DNA of 64,000 nt from positions 1 through 64,000 of the forward strand of contig JAZQKZ010000020.1 of NCBI GenBank assembly GCA_045542415.1, written 5' to 3'. The notes beneath the pieces are model-generated. The model saw nothing but the letters and a program-made list of their open reading frames with translations. It had not been told where the DNA came from and did no database searches. Below are positions 7,675 to 16,603 of the stretch, piece after piece. Source of the stretch: UMGS1958 sp045542415 (GTDB lineage Bacteria; Bacillota; Clostridia; UBA1381). The first letter of the stretch is position 1, and every line of letters begins with the position of its first letter. Position numbers and translations under genes: made by a program.

Positions 7675-9147
7675 ATGAGTGGAGACGGATTAGGTTGGGT
7701 TGTAGGTGCAGCATTAGTGATTCCGGTGGTCGCAGCGGCGGCTGTAGTTGCGGCGGCAGGAGCGGTAATTGCAGGTGCAGCGGCAGGAGTGAATGCACTG
7801 TATAACCATCACAAGAGAAAGCAGGAGGAGATTAATCTTGCGTGTGATTCGTTAAATGCAGAGCTTAATCAGAGCTATGCAAATATTCAAAGAACAATTG
7901 ATCAGCACAACGCAGAGAGTGAGGCGGCATATCAGAGAGCAAGAGCGGAAATTGAAAGAGCTACAAAGCAGATTAAGACTGATATGAACAGAGTAACTGC
8001 TGAAAATGCGGCAGAAATTACTCATAGAATAAATAATGCTCAGATTAATATCAAGAGTATTATTTCAAGAAATGAAACGAAATTAAAAACCGAATATGCA
8101 GCCGCAGTTAATGCGGAGGTCGGTAAGGCACATGAGGCACTTTACAATTCTTACAGCAGCGGAATGAGCAAGATAAAGCTCATGCAGGAAAATACACAGG
8201 CAAGAGCTATGGCGGCGAAGAAGCTTGCTCAGGACTCAATTGCCGATGCAAGGGCGGCGTTGGCTGTATTTAAGAGAAACTTCCCGCAAAAGGATGCCGG
8301 TGTAATTGAAATGCAGATTTCAGCAGCACAGACGCAGTTTGCAAACGGACTTTATGAAACGGCTGCTCAGGCTGCTATTGATACCGTTTTGAATATTTTG
8401 ACTCAAACGAATGAAGCGTTAATTGAAAAGAACAGCAAAGATGCGACGGCAGGCTTTGTATTAAGTGAAATTGCAAGACTGCGTGAGCGTCTTGACGGCG
8501 AGCGTTACCTTACCTTTACATACGGAGACAAACAATATATGGAGGACATCAAGGAGTTTTCCAGCGGTTTTTACACAAGGGCATGTGAGAAGCTTGACTC
8601 GATTTATGAGAGAGTAAGGGACGGGAAAATTGATTCAATGTCAGCGGCGGAGGTTGACGGGCTTCTCCGTGAAATTGATTTGGACTTTATTCCGTTTATG
8701 GAAACGATGTTTGAATTTTCGATCAATAACATTGCCAATGCATACCACAGAGAGGATGTCGGTGACGTGGTGATACAGGCACTTGAGGATCAGAACTTCA
8801 GACTTGAAGAGGTTGTAAACGTGGGCGAAAACAGAGGAGAGGCAATTTTAATCAAGGTGAAAAATGATATTACCGGTGAAGAAATTGTTGTAAGTCTTAA
8901 TCCGGAGGATGATCCTGAAACAGGCAAGGTAAATACGGGGATTGAGATAAGCATGTTTGACTTTGCCGATCCGACTGATGAAAAGAGAAAGGCGGCGATG
9001 AGAGAGTATATTTGCGGCGAAATCCAAGCCAAGCTCGGACATGCTTCACAGATTGGCTGTGACGCTACTACGGTGAGAGAAAATTCGCACAAGGAAAGAG
9101 ACTTTAATGCCGTAAGGGAAAGAAAGCCGAGACATCAGCAGGAATAA
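7675..9147 (+). CDS. Gly/Ala-rich hydrophobic N-terminus with coiled coil
   Basis: Unrecognised 490-aa protein. Residues about 5-42 are a Gly/Ala/Val-only hydrophobic stretch with small-residue packing, able to form a membrane hairpin like those in glycine-zipper proteins. Then come long helices with heptads (45-280), a helical middle part and a C-terminal alpha/beta domain with a charged tail. AAGGAGG sits 8 bases before ATG 7675. The zipper could insert in a membrane or mediate oligomerisation. It lies directly before the three-domain AAA+ gene and may be its substrate or adaptor; that is inference from order only. Confidence 0.65.
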   Translation: MSGDGLGWVVGAALVIPVVAAAAVVAAAGAVIAGAAAGVNALYNHHKRKQEEINLACDSLNAELNQSYANIQRTIDQHNAESEAAYQRARAEIERATKQIKTDMNRVTAENAAEITHRINNAQINIKSIISRNETKLKTEYAAAVNAEVGKAHEALYNSYSSGMSKIKLMQENTQARAMAAKKLAQDSIADARAALAVFKRNFPQKDAGVIEMQISAAQTQFANGLYETAAQAAIDTVLNILTQTNEALIEKNSKDATAGFVLSEIARLRERLDGERYLTFTYGDKQYMEDIKEFSSGFYTRACEKLDSIYERVRDGKIDSMSAAEVDGLLREIDLDFIPFMETMFEFSINNIANAYHREDVGDVVIQALEDQNFRLEEVVNVGENRGEAILIKVKNDITGEEIVVSLNPEDDPETGKVNTGIEISMFDFADPTDEKRKAAMREYICGEIQAKLGHASQIGCDATTVRENSHKERDFNAVRERKPRHQQE

Positions 9148-9172
9148 ACAATAATAAAGGGGGAATGTAACT

Positions 9173-12100
9173 ATGAAAAAGTTTTTTGAGGATACAAGCT
9201 GTAAGCAGTTTATGTTCTATGGAGATCTTGAGGATATATACATAACCTGCGATCTCCAGAAGTATGAAGTATATTCGTATCTCATGAAGATGTTAAAGCA
9301 TGACGGCTTTAACCGAGTGGTGTTCTTTTCAGGTGCAGGCAATCACGGCAAATTCGTGCTTGATGAAGAGAGTGCAAGGCTCTCAATCACTCAGGGCTCT
9401 GCACCCACCGCAGCTCCTGCGGCAACGCAGGCAACGCAGAGAACCCTCCGTAACAGACGTAACGTTGTGGGTGATGCTCCGGCTCCCTCTGCAGAGGAGG
9501 GAATGGAGGTTCATGAAGTAAAATTTTCACAGCCGCATATATCGGAGGGAACCTTTAAGGATGAGGTTTTAACCTGGTCAAACGATCCTACAAAGAAAAC
9601 AGCCGTTATATTTGTGAACATGTGGGATTTTCTCAAATATACATCACCCGATGTAAGACGTGCATTTGGCGAGCTTATGATGAACGGCTGGGAGCGTGGC
9701 GATAATAAGCAGAACATATATATATTCCTCTACAATAATGAGATTGAGGACATCTCTTCATTCAAGGCACTTGCTTCGGATGCAGGCGTGGATTCGCTTT
9801 TTGTCAAGGGCTGTGACGGTGCATTCTTCAAGCTTGACAGAGTTCTCCGTGTAGGTTTGCCCGGCAAGGATGAGCTTGAAAACCTGCTTAATTATCTTCG
9901 TGTAATCGGTGAGGACGGAGTAAGCATTGAGTTTGATTATAATGATGTTCCCCGTATGGTAAAGTCACTCCTGCACTATTCAAGAATGACAGATAAGAAT
10001 AACGGTGAATATGAGGATATCCGCCGCATCAAGAGACGAATCTTAAAGTATGCAAAGGGTAAGCCGCAGCCGGTGCATATTGATGAGAATGCAATTGCAG
10101 ATATGTATGACACCTCAGCAGAGGTGAGAAATCCGCTTGAGCTGTTATGCTCAAGAGAGGGCTGGAAAAAGCCGGCTGACAGGCTTTCAAAGTTCGTTAA
10201 GGAAGCTAAGCTTGATGCGGACGAAGCAAAGGCAAATGCAGAGCCGACAGTGGAAGAGGAAAACGATAACCCGTTCGTGCTTTTACGCTTCGGAGGCAAG
10301 GAAGCCAAGTACTTTAGCTCGAAAATTCCTCACTTTGCCTTACTCGGCAACCCCGGCGTGGGTAAGAGTGAAATCGCGCGTCTTATAGGCAAGATTTTAC
10401 ATGAATGTGGTATTTTATCAGTCGGACACACTGTTGAGGTGACAAAAAATGATATCGTGTCCCAGTATGTCGGAGGGACACCAAATAAAACTATGTCGAA
10501 AATTCTTGAGGCACAGGGCGGAGTGTTGTTTATTGACGAAGCACATCTTTTGTTCGAGGATGAAAGGGACGGCGGCGTGAATTATTGCCGTGAAGCAATT
10601 TCAACTCTTGTCGGAGCGATGACAAATCCTGCATTGAATTTCTGTCTTGTGCTTTCGGGATATCCGGACGGTGTAAGAAAGATGATCGAATCAGATCCGG
10701 GCTTAAGCAGCCGTATCACCAAGGATAACATCATAGAAATTGACAGCTATGACGAAAAGCTTCTTTCAAAAATCTTCACAAGACATGTTGAAAACAAGGG
10801 TTTTGCAATTTCGCAGAGTGTCAGAGACGGAATAGAAAACTTTATCGCCACCAAAAAGAGAAAGGAAGATAAAAGAACCTTTGGTAATGCAAGAAGTGCA
10901 ATCGGATGGGCAGAAGAGGTAATGAGAAATGCAAAGCTCAACCACAGAGGGGACAGGACAATTGTTGAGGGTGATTTTAATGAGGCGGACAGAGAGCTGC
11001 TTGTTAAAACACGCAAGGAAAGCAAGGAAGAGGTCTTTAATGAGATAGACAAGTATGTAGGCTTTGACTTCATGAAGGATATCATAAATGATGCCGAGTT
11101 TAGAATGCTTGAGGAGGACGGCAGAGGTCAGAAGAGAAGCCGTCCGCGTCATATGATTCTGATTGGCAATCCGGGCACGGGCAAAACAACCGGAGCAAAG
11201 CTCCTTGCAGAGTTCTATTCGATAATGGATGTTATCGGCTCAAATGAGGTTGTGATGCTCAATGCATCAGATCTCAATGACGGTAACTACAAGGAGAGAC
11301 TTGAAAAGGCAATTGAAGATGCGACTTCAAGAGACGCTATCCTCTTTATTGATGAGGCACATAACCTTTCAAAGACAAATTGCGGACAGCTTGCAATAAG
11401 GTCACTCATGAACCCGATGACAGAGAATGAGAATTTAACAGTTGCTTTTGCTGTATATTCAAGCGAGCTTGAAGAGTTTTTAAAAATTGACCAGGGACTT
11501 GACGGCCGTACTGATAAGTACCACTTCCCGGACTATAACGGTGAACAGCTTCTTGAAATCTTTACAAAGAAGCTTAATGACACAGGATATACATATACGG
11601 ACGAATGCTATAGCCGCATGAAAATATTATGGGATCATCTTTACCGGACAAGACGCCCCGGTTTCGGTAATGCAAGAGATGTAAACTCCCTTATTGAGGA
11701 AATGCATGTATCACGTCGCCGCAGATGTGTGGCTCAGCATATCTATGATGGCGAGGAGATGTACAGAATAACAGAGGAGGATATTCCGCAGAGATATACC
11801 GACGTTATTGATGCAGCAAGCGGTGCAAACAGTATTGACGATATCATGGCAGAGCTTTCGGGCTATATCGGCTGGACTGCTCTCAAGGAGAAGATCAAGT
11901 CAATTGCCGGGAGAATGAAGCTTCATACTATGTATGGTGAAGAGAAGCCAAGATGTAAGCATTATTTCTTCACAGGACCTCCGGGTGCAGGTAAAACGAC
12001 AGCGGCAGCAATTCTTGCAAGAGCGTTATTTGCAATGGGACTTATTGCCGAAAATAGTTTCATTAAGATAAGTGCAAAGGATCTTGTGGCAGGCTATGTA

Positions 12101-12658
12101 GGTCAGACCTATGGAAAGACGGCAGAAATGCTTGAACGCGGCAGGCATGGGTTGATTTTCATCGACGAGGCATATACGCTTGCCACAAGGAACGGTGCAA
12201 GCGGTGTTGACAGCTTTAACAAGCAGGCAGTTGATGAGATAGTCAATATCCTTGACGATAATGATTTCTGTTCAGATACATGTGTGGTATTTGCCGGTTA
12301 CAAGAATGACATGGAAGCTCTTCTTGAGGTAAACGATGGCTTAAAAAGCAGAACTGAGGAGATTAAATTTGAAGCATACACTCCCGAACAGGCATATGAA
12401 ATCTTTAAGGGCTTCTGCGAAAAGGCTCACAGAGATATCGGTGCCGGCGTGAAGGAAAGATGTATTGAAATATTTACGGTTCTTGCAGGAAGTCGCCGTT
12501 TTGCCAACGGAAGAACTGCACGAAGCTTGTTCGAGATGGCGGCTGACAGAAGAGCAGACAGAGTTCTTGCATCAGAGTGCGACCTGAACAGTATCGCCTA
12601 CAGTTCGATTTTAGAAGAGGATCTCCCGTCACTTGAAGAGGCAGGTGAATTGGTATAA
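9173..12658 (+). CDS. Triple AAA+ ATPase of the CbxX/CfqX type
   Basis: A 1161-aa protein with three consecutive AAA+ modules of the CbxX/CfqX (Rubisco-activase-like) family. The Walker A motifs are GNPGVGKS at residue 392, GNPGTGKTT at 665 and GPPGAGKTT at 935. Each is followed by a Walker B (VLFIDEAH, LFIDEAHNL, LIFIDEAY) and a sensor region. The first ~100 residues resemble a further short nucleotide-binding-type start (FFSGAGNHGK) without a full P-loop, followed by an Ala/Thr linker. Such proteins are hexameric remodellers. There is no Rubisco here, so the substrate is another protein, perhaps the coiled-coil or conjugated proteins of the locus. It starts at ATG 9173 with GGGGGAATG upstream. 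Its stop codon lies inside a 14-bp stem. Confidence 0.9.
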   Translation: MKKFFEDTSCKQFMFYGDLEDIYITCDLQKYEVYSYLMKMLKHDGFNRVVFFSGAGNHGKFVLDEESARLSITQGSAPTAAPAATQATQRTLRNRRNVVGDAPAPSAEEGMEVHEVKFSQPHISEGTFKDEVLTWSNDPTKKTAVIFVNMWDFLKYTSPDVRRAFGELMMNGWERGDNKQNIYIFLYNNEIEDISSFKALASDAGVDSLFVKGCDGAFFKLDRVLRVGLPGKDELENLLNYLRVIGEDGVSIEFDYNDVPRMVKSLLHYSRMTDKNNGEYEDIRRIKRRILKYAKGKPQPVHIDENAIADMYDTSAEVRNPLELLCSREGWKKPADRLSKFVKEAKLDADEAKANAEPTVEEENDNPFVLLRFGGKEAKYFSSKIPHFALLGNPGVGKSEIARLIGKILHECGILSVGHTVEVTKNDIVSQYVGGTPNKTMSKILEAQGGVLFIDEAHLLFEDERDGGVNYCREAISTLVGAMTNPALNFCLVLSGYPDGVRKMIESDPGLSSRITKDNIIEIDSYDEKLLSKIFTRHVENKGFAISQSVRDGIENFIATKKRKEDKRTFGNARSAIGWAEEVMRNAKLNHRGDRTIVEGDFNEADRELLVKTRKESKEEVFNEIDKYVGFDFMKDIINDAEFRMLEEDGRGQKRSRPRHMILIGNPGTGKTTGAKLLAEFYSIMDVIGSNEVVMLNASDLNDGNYKERLEKAIEDATSRDAILFIDEAHNLSKTNCGQLAIRSLMNPMTENENLTVAFAVYSSELEEFLKIDQGLDGRTDKYHFPDYNGEQLLEIFTKKLNDTGYTYTDECYSRMKILWDHLYRTRRPGFGNARDVNSLIEEMHVSRRRRCVAQHIYDGEEMYRITEEDIPQRYTDVIDAASGANSIDDIMAELSGYIGWTALKEKIKSIAGRMKLHTMYGEEKPRCKHYFFTGPPGAGKTTAAAILARALFAMGLIAENSFIKISAKDLVAGYVGQTYGKTAEMLERGRHGLIFIDEAYTLATRNGASGVDSFNKQAVDEIVNILDDNDFCSDTCVVFAGYKNDMEALLEVNDGLKSRTEEIKFEAYTPEQAYEIFKGFCEKAHRDIGAGVKERCIEIFTVLAGSRRFANGRTARSLFEMAADRRADRVLASECDLNSIAYSSILEEDLPSLEEAGELV

Positions 12659-12676
12659 GTGATTATACCAATTCAC
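12645..12676 (+). promoter_or_regulatory. 14-bp perfect stem-loop spanning a stop codon
   Basis: GTGAATTGGTATAA (12645-12658) and TTATACCAATTCAC (12663-12676) are exact inverted copies around a GTGA loop. The TAA stop of the triple AAA+ gene is inside the left arm. There is no U tract, so an intrinsic terminator is unlikely. It could protect the 3' end of a processed transcript or separate expression of the two operon halves. Confidence 0.6.
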
Positions 12677-12751
12677 AGACCTCCCAAATAAAGTAAATAA
12701 GACACGCTTTCGGGATAAAACGAATCCCCCCCAAAAATCCCAAAGCCAAAA

Positions 12752-12778
12752 CCCCGGTATAATAAAGATGTACCGGGG
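12752..12778 (+). promoter_or_regulatory. Palindrome overlapping a TATAAT-like -10
   Basis: CCCCGGTA (12752-12759) and TACCGGGG (12771-12778) are exact inverted repeats with an 11-base centre. TATAAT (12758-12763) lies across the left arm. No -35 is evident. It may be an operator over a second promoter for the downstream half of region A, or a transcript hairpin; no U tract follows. Confidence 0.4.
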
Positions 12779-12809
12779 TATTTACATATTTGAAAGGGAG
12801 GAAAGAAAA

Positions 12810-13673
12810 ATGAGAGACTTTAATGCAGGATATGATGTAAGAAAGGTAAATGACCTTATGGCGGAGTTATCAGGATATGCCGGTTGGCAGAGTTTAAATA
12901 GCAAGGTAAAGGAGCTTGCGGATAAAAAGACACTGCATACCCTTATGGGGAATCCCTATGAGCTTATAAATAAACCGCTTTTCTTTGGCGGAGCGCCGGG
13001 GACAGGAAAAACATGGGCGGCAAGCTTTATGATGAGAGTACTGTATGAAATGGGATATATTTCGGAAAAGCGGATAACAAAAGCGGACGCATCCGAGTTA
13101 ATCTCACCTTACGTTGGAGTAACGTTAAAAAAAGCAGAGGATTTTTTTGAAAGAGGCAGAGGCGGTGTGATTCTTATTGAAAATCTGAGCCGACTTATGC
13201 CGGACGACAAGACTTGCTGGGAGAATAATTTATGCAAAGAGCTTTTTGAGGTGATTACAAGATATATTTTAGATGATGGATACAACTCCGAGACATATAT
13301 CATATTTACCGACTATTACAACTTTATTGAAAATTTTTTCAAGCTTAATGAAAAAGTAGCCCGAAAGACTGAAGTAATAAGGTTTGAGCCGTTTACAGAG
13401 GAAGAGCTTTATTCCATATTTAAGCGTTTGTGCAAAGCGTCGCAGTGGGAGATAGGGGTCGGGGTAGAGGAAAAGTGCCTTGATATCTTCAAAAAGCTTG
13501 CACGCAGCAAACATTTTGCAAACGGAAGAACAGCCCGTAATCTGTTTGAGAAAGCGGCCGGAAAGAGAGCCGAGAGGGTGCTGATATCGGAGTGCGATGT
13601 TAACAGCATGGCTTACAGCTCAATTCTTGCGGAGGATATTCCGTCGCTTGAAGAGTTGAACGGGGCGGTGTAA
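12810..13673 (+). CDS. Single AAA+ domain, paralogue of the third domain, altered Walker B
   Basis: The 287-aa product matches the last third of the triple AAA+ protein nearly end to end. Both start with 'DLMAELSGYAGW'-like segments and finish with FANGRTAR...SECD.NS.AYSSIL.ED.PSLEE. Walker A (GAPGTGKTW) is intact. Walker B reads VILIENLSRL where the family has FIDEA, so the acidic pair is replaced by IEN, which probably weakens ATP hydrolysis. It looks like a duplication that became a regulatory or structural subunit of the hexamer. ATG 12810 has GGGAGGAAAG upstream. The leader carries the palindrome described separately. Confidence 0.8.
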   Translation: MRDFNAGYDVRKVNDLMAELSGYAGWQSLNSKVKELADKKTLHTLMGNPYELINKPLFFGGAPGTGKTWAASFMMRVLYEMGYISEKRITKADASELISPYVGVTLKKAEDFFERGRGGVILIENLSRLMPDDKTCWENNLCKELFEVITRYILDDGYNSETYIIFTDYYNFIENFFKLNEKVARKTEVIRFEPFTEEELYSIFKRLCKASQWEIGVGVEEKCLDIFKKLARSKHFANGRTARNLFEKAAGKRAERVLISECDVNSMAYSSILAEDIPSLEELNGAV

Positions 13674-13773
13674 GCAAGATAGCGGTATAAGAAGTAAGGG
13701 GTACAATTCCTATGCCGCTTCCGCTGTCGCCGCAGGTGAACAAGCCCCCGTAAAAAGGGGGGGTAAAAATTAT

Positions 13774-13836
13774 ATGAAAGCTTTGTGGTACGATAATTAT
13801 GTCAGCAAGAGGAAAGGCTTGTTGATGAAAAAATAA
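13774..13836 (+). CDS. Possible 20-aa peptide
   Basis: A short open frame (MKALWYDNYVSKRKGLLMKK) with a run of seven G about 10 bases upstream, in the gap between the AAA+ and E2-like genes. The leader context GGGGGTAAAAATTATATGAA is nearly the same as that before the 58-aa gene at 4502. It may be a leader peptide or a chance frame. Confidence 0.25.
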   Translation: MKALWYDNYVSKRKGLLMKK

Positions 13837-13858
13837 ACTAAAAAAGGAGACAAAAACA

Positions 13859-15151
13859 ATGGGAAACTTATTAAGACAGGAAGAAAGAAGAGCAGAGCTT
13901 GAAAGAGCAGAGCAGAATTACGGCACTCAGGAGACAATGACACAGCCGCAGGAGAGCAGAACCGAGTTCCGTGAGTTTATTCCGGAAAACGGAAGAGTAA
14001 GAAATGCGGAAAGCTCAGATACCAGCAGATCTGAAATTGTTCATCTCAATAATGAGGGTGATTTGATTCCGGATGAAGCGGTAGCGGGAAACGGAAACGA
14101 CACCTCAACAGAAAGAACAAACCTCAATTCAACAGCGGCAGGCTCGTTTGCAGGAATCAGTGATGAGGTAGGAGCAATCAGAGAGGCGGTAGAGCATGAC
14201 ACGCCCTTGTATATGGGCTCGGACGGTATGCTGGATGTCAGAGCAACCCGTGCAGCGGCAAGAGGCGATGATTCTATTGTCAGAGTAAATCTTAATAAAC
14301 CCGCGGCAGGCACATTTGCAGGAATCAGTGAGGAAATAAAAGCAATCAGAGAGGCGGCAGAGAATACTACCCCTTTGATTATAAGTCCGGACGGCATATT
14401 TGAGCTTGATGAAACCATTGCAATGTTACGCAGAGATGACTCAATAAGGAGAGTAAATCTTGAAATAATAGCACCGGACGGCATGTTTGCCGGAATCAGT
14501 GACGAGGTGGGAGCAATCAGAGAAGCGGCAGAGCATGGCTCACCTTTATACATGGGCTCGGACGGTGTGTTGGATGTCAGTGCAACTCGTGCAGCGGCAA
14601 GAGGAGATGACTCTATTGTCAGAGTAAACCTTAACGAAACAGCGGCAAATGGATTTGCCGCTGAGATGCAATGGTACAAGAGAGACCCGGTATTATTTAA
14701 TGCAGAGGTAGCAGGAATGAAGCAGTGTTATCCGGGTGCACAGCTGTGTTACTTAAAAAACGGACAGGCGTTCTGGAATCTTACGTTGAAAATCAAGGTC
14801 GGTGAGAAAATAAAGCCTTATTCTCTTATCCTTGTATATGATACAGACCATCCGAATAATCAGTCTTTCGGAGGCTCGGTCAAGGCAATTCCGATTAAGC
14901 CGAGTCTGGAGGAAATCCGGGAAAGAGCACGCAGTCTTGGAAAAAGCTATGTTCCGCATATTGTTCCGGCATCTCTTTCAAAGGGACTTGATATGCAATA
15001 TCTCTGCACAGCACGAACAACAGATGTACCTGACGGAAAATCAAAAGCAGCTTCAGCAGTAACAGCAGCAAGCTGGGCAGCAAAGTGGCTCTATTTCTAC
15101 GAGGCGGGTCTCGTTGATGATGTGATATGGAAAGAGTTCTGCAAGGACTGA
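13859..15151 (+). CDS. E2-like protein with three ~56-aa repeats
   Basis: A 430-aa protein in two parts. Residues about 80-265 hold three copies and a partial fourth of a 55-57 residue unit (FAGIS.E..AIREA...PL...DG...). Residues about 275-430 look like a prokaryotic E2/ubiquitin-conjugating-type fold: strands NGQAFWNLTLKI and YSLILVY, a DTDHPNN motif, the SVKAIPIKPSLEEI strand, then QYLC (C383) and a C-terminal helix with a Trp-rich segment. In bacterial E2 families the His-Pro and the later Leu-Cys are the hallmarks, and C383 would be the thioester cysteine. The next two genes are JAMM and E1-like, which supports the reading. AAAAGGAGAC precedes ATG 13859. The repeats have no recognised fold. 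The E2 call is inferred from motif order and context. Confidence 0.6.
   Translation: MGNLLRQEERRAELERAEQNYGTQETMTQPQESRTEFREFIPENGRVRNAESSDTSRSEIVHLNNEGDLIPDEAVAGNGNDTSTERTNLNSTAAGSFAGISDEVGAIREAVEHDTPLYMGSDGMLDVRATRAAARGDDSIVRVNLNKPAAGTFAGISEEIKAIREAAENTTPLIISPDGIFELDETIAMLRRDDSIRRVNLEIIAPDGMFAGISDEVGAIREAAEHGSPLYMGSDGVLDVSATRAAARGDDSIVRVNLNETAANGFAAEMQWYKRDPVLFNAEVAGMKQCYPGAQLCYLKNGQAFWNLTLKIKVGEKIKPYSLILVYDTDHPNNQSFGGSVKAIPIKPSLEEIRERARSLGKSYVPHIVPASLSKGLDMQYLCTARTTDVPDGKSKAASAVTAASWAAKWLYFYEAGLVDDVIWKEFCKD
14147..14650 (+). repeat. Three tandem ~168-bp coding repeats
   Basis: Units begin with FAGIS at 14147, 14315 and 14486, and a degenerate fourth begins at about 14651. First and third units share long stretches (ATRAAARGDDSIVRVNLN). 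The length differs by multiples of three and the frame is kept. Confidence 0.75.
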
Positions 15152-15175
15152 TTTTAAATAAGGGGGAAAGAGATA

Positions 15176-16603
15176 ATGATAAAGAGACAGTGGTATGAAG
15201 ATATATATGCGATACATAGAGAAAATGTATCGCTTGAATACGGATTCTGTGATCAGAGTAATTATATGACATACTATGCAGACCCGGACAAGGATCTCCG
15301 TGTTCACGGTATCCTGGAGGTGTCGGGATCGCAGTTTGAGCTTCTGATGGCTTATCCGTATGATTACAGACAGGAGGCGGCACTCAATCAGATAAGAGTA
15401 TATCCGGTAAAGCCGTCCATTGATGAAATTATGAACAGCATAGCTCCGGAGGACAGAATGGATATACCGGTGAGAAAAGATACGGAGGGTATGCTTTATA
15501 TAGATACAATAGGATTTAATGAAATACTGAAAGAAAAGATGTATAAAAAATTCCTTTATGAAACAAAGGGTGGAGGAGATGTTCTGATGATTGTCAGAGA
15601 ATGGTTAAAGACGGTTATTGCAAGGGTTGGCAGAAAAACAGAAATTTGCAAGGTTGATAATACGGAGGCGGCAATACAGAGTAAAGAGACCCCCCAAAAA
15701 AATAATAAGACCGATGCAGTTTATAATGGTCATGTCAGAAGCCGCAGAGGGAAATACATTGATTACGCAATCAATGAGAACTGTAACGGAGCGGTTATAT
15801 CTGACCGTGCTTACAAGCAGATTCTTTCGCAGACTCTTGCGGTATGTGACGGCAATGCAAAAAACGGAGTGGAAACGGGAGGCGTACTTGTCGGACATTT
15901 TGTTGACGGTCTGTGGTACGTTGTGGAGAGCATAGATCAGGGAGTAAAGACGGTAAATCAGAAAGCGTACTTTGAATTTGATAAGGAGTATGTTGACCAT
16001 CAGGTAGAGTATCTGAGCAAGCTTTATAAGTATCCGCTTACGATTGTCGGTATCTGGCACCGCCATCCAGGCTCGATGGATTATTTCAGCGATACGGACG
16101 ACAGGACTATTGCCGAAAATGTGGATATGAGCCGAAAGGGTATCCTTTCAATGCTGGTAAATATCGACCCGGCATACCGTAATACATTCTACTACTGCGG
16201 TAAGGTCGGTACTTATATGAGGGTTCCCTTTGTTGTAGGTGATGAGTACTTTATAAAGGATCTCCTTGAATATGCCGACTGTATGGAGCTTAGCAACAAG
16301 TATGGCGGCGGCGTGGATATCAAGCTTCCGAAGATGAGCCCGCCCGACGGCTTTGTACATTCACTTGCTGAAAGAGAGGCTCGCAACAAGGGTATTGAAT
16401 ACAAGCAGGACAACACTCCTGAACAGGGACACGAAATTGTTACCGTTAAGAAGGAGGATGACAGGGTTGCATCGGGAATGACGCAGGAGGAGCTTACAGA
16501 GCTGATTACCGATATTGTAAAACAGGTGATAGCCGAGGGAGCTTATATAGAAGAAACACAAAAAAATGAGAATACAGAAAATGGAGGAGAAAACAATGAG
16601 TGA
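15176..16603 (+). CDS. JAMM/JAB metalloprotease with N-terminal degenerate E2-like domain
   Basis: 475 aa. Residues 205-385 are a JAB/MPN domain: the upstream Glu is in ETGGVLVGHF, and the zinc site H295-x-H297-x7-S305-x2-D308 is complete (HRHPGSMDYFSDTD). This family removes ubiquitin-like proteins by cleaving isopeptide or peptide bonds. Residues 1-140 match the E2-like part of the previous gene in strand order (FELLMAYPYDY, then IRVYPVKPSIDEI against VKAIPIKPSLEEI) but lack the HPN and LC residues, so this copy is probably a non-catalytic binding domain. The tail (about 420-475) is acidic and Asn-rich. It overlaps the E1-like gene by 8 bases, which implies translational coupling. Confidence 0.85.
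   Translation: MIKRQWYEDIYAIHRENVSLEYGFCDQSNYMTYYADPDKDLRVHGILEVSGSQFELLMAYPYDYRQEAALNQIRVYPVKPSIDEIMNSIAPEDRMDIPVRKDTEGMLYIDTIGFNEILKEKMYKKFLYETKGGGDVLMIVREWLKTVIARVGRKTEICKVDNTEAAIQSKETPQKNNKTDAVYNGHVRSRRGKYIDYAINENCNGAVISDRAYKQILSQTLAVCDGNAKNGVETGGVLVGHFVDGLWYVVESIDQGVKTVNQKAYFEFDKEYVDHQVEYLSKLYKYPLTIVGIWHRHPGSMDYFSDTDDRTIAENVDMSRKGILSMLVNIDPAYRNTFYYCGKVGTYMRVPFVVGDEYFIKDLLEYADCMELSNKYGGGVDIKLPKMSPPDGFVHSLAEREARNKGIEYKQDNTPEQGHEIVTVKKEDDRVASGMTQEELTELITDIVKQVIAEGAYIEETQKNENTENGGENNE

Noticed and set aside
9173..12658. Rubisco activase role (CbbX)
   Set aside because: No Rubisco genes are present; the family name only reflects sequence class.
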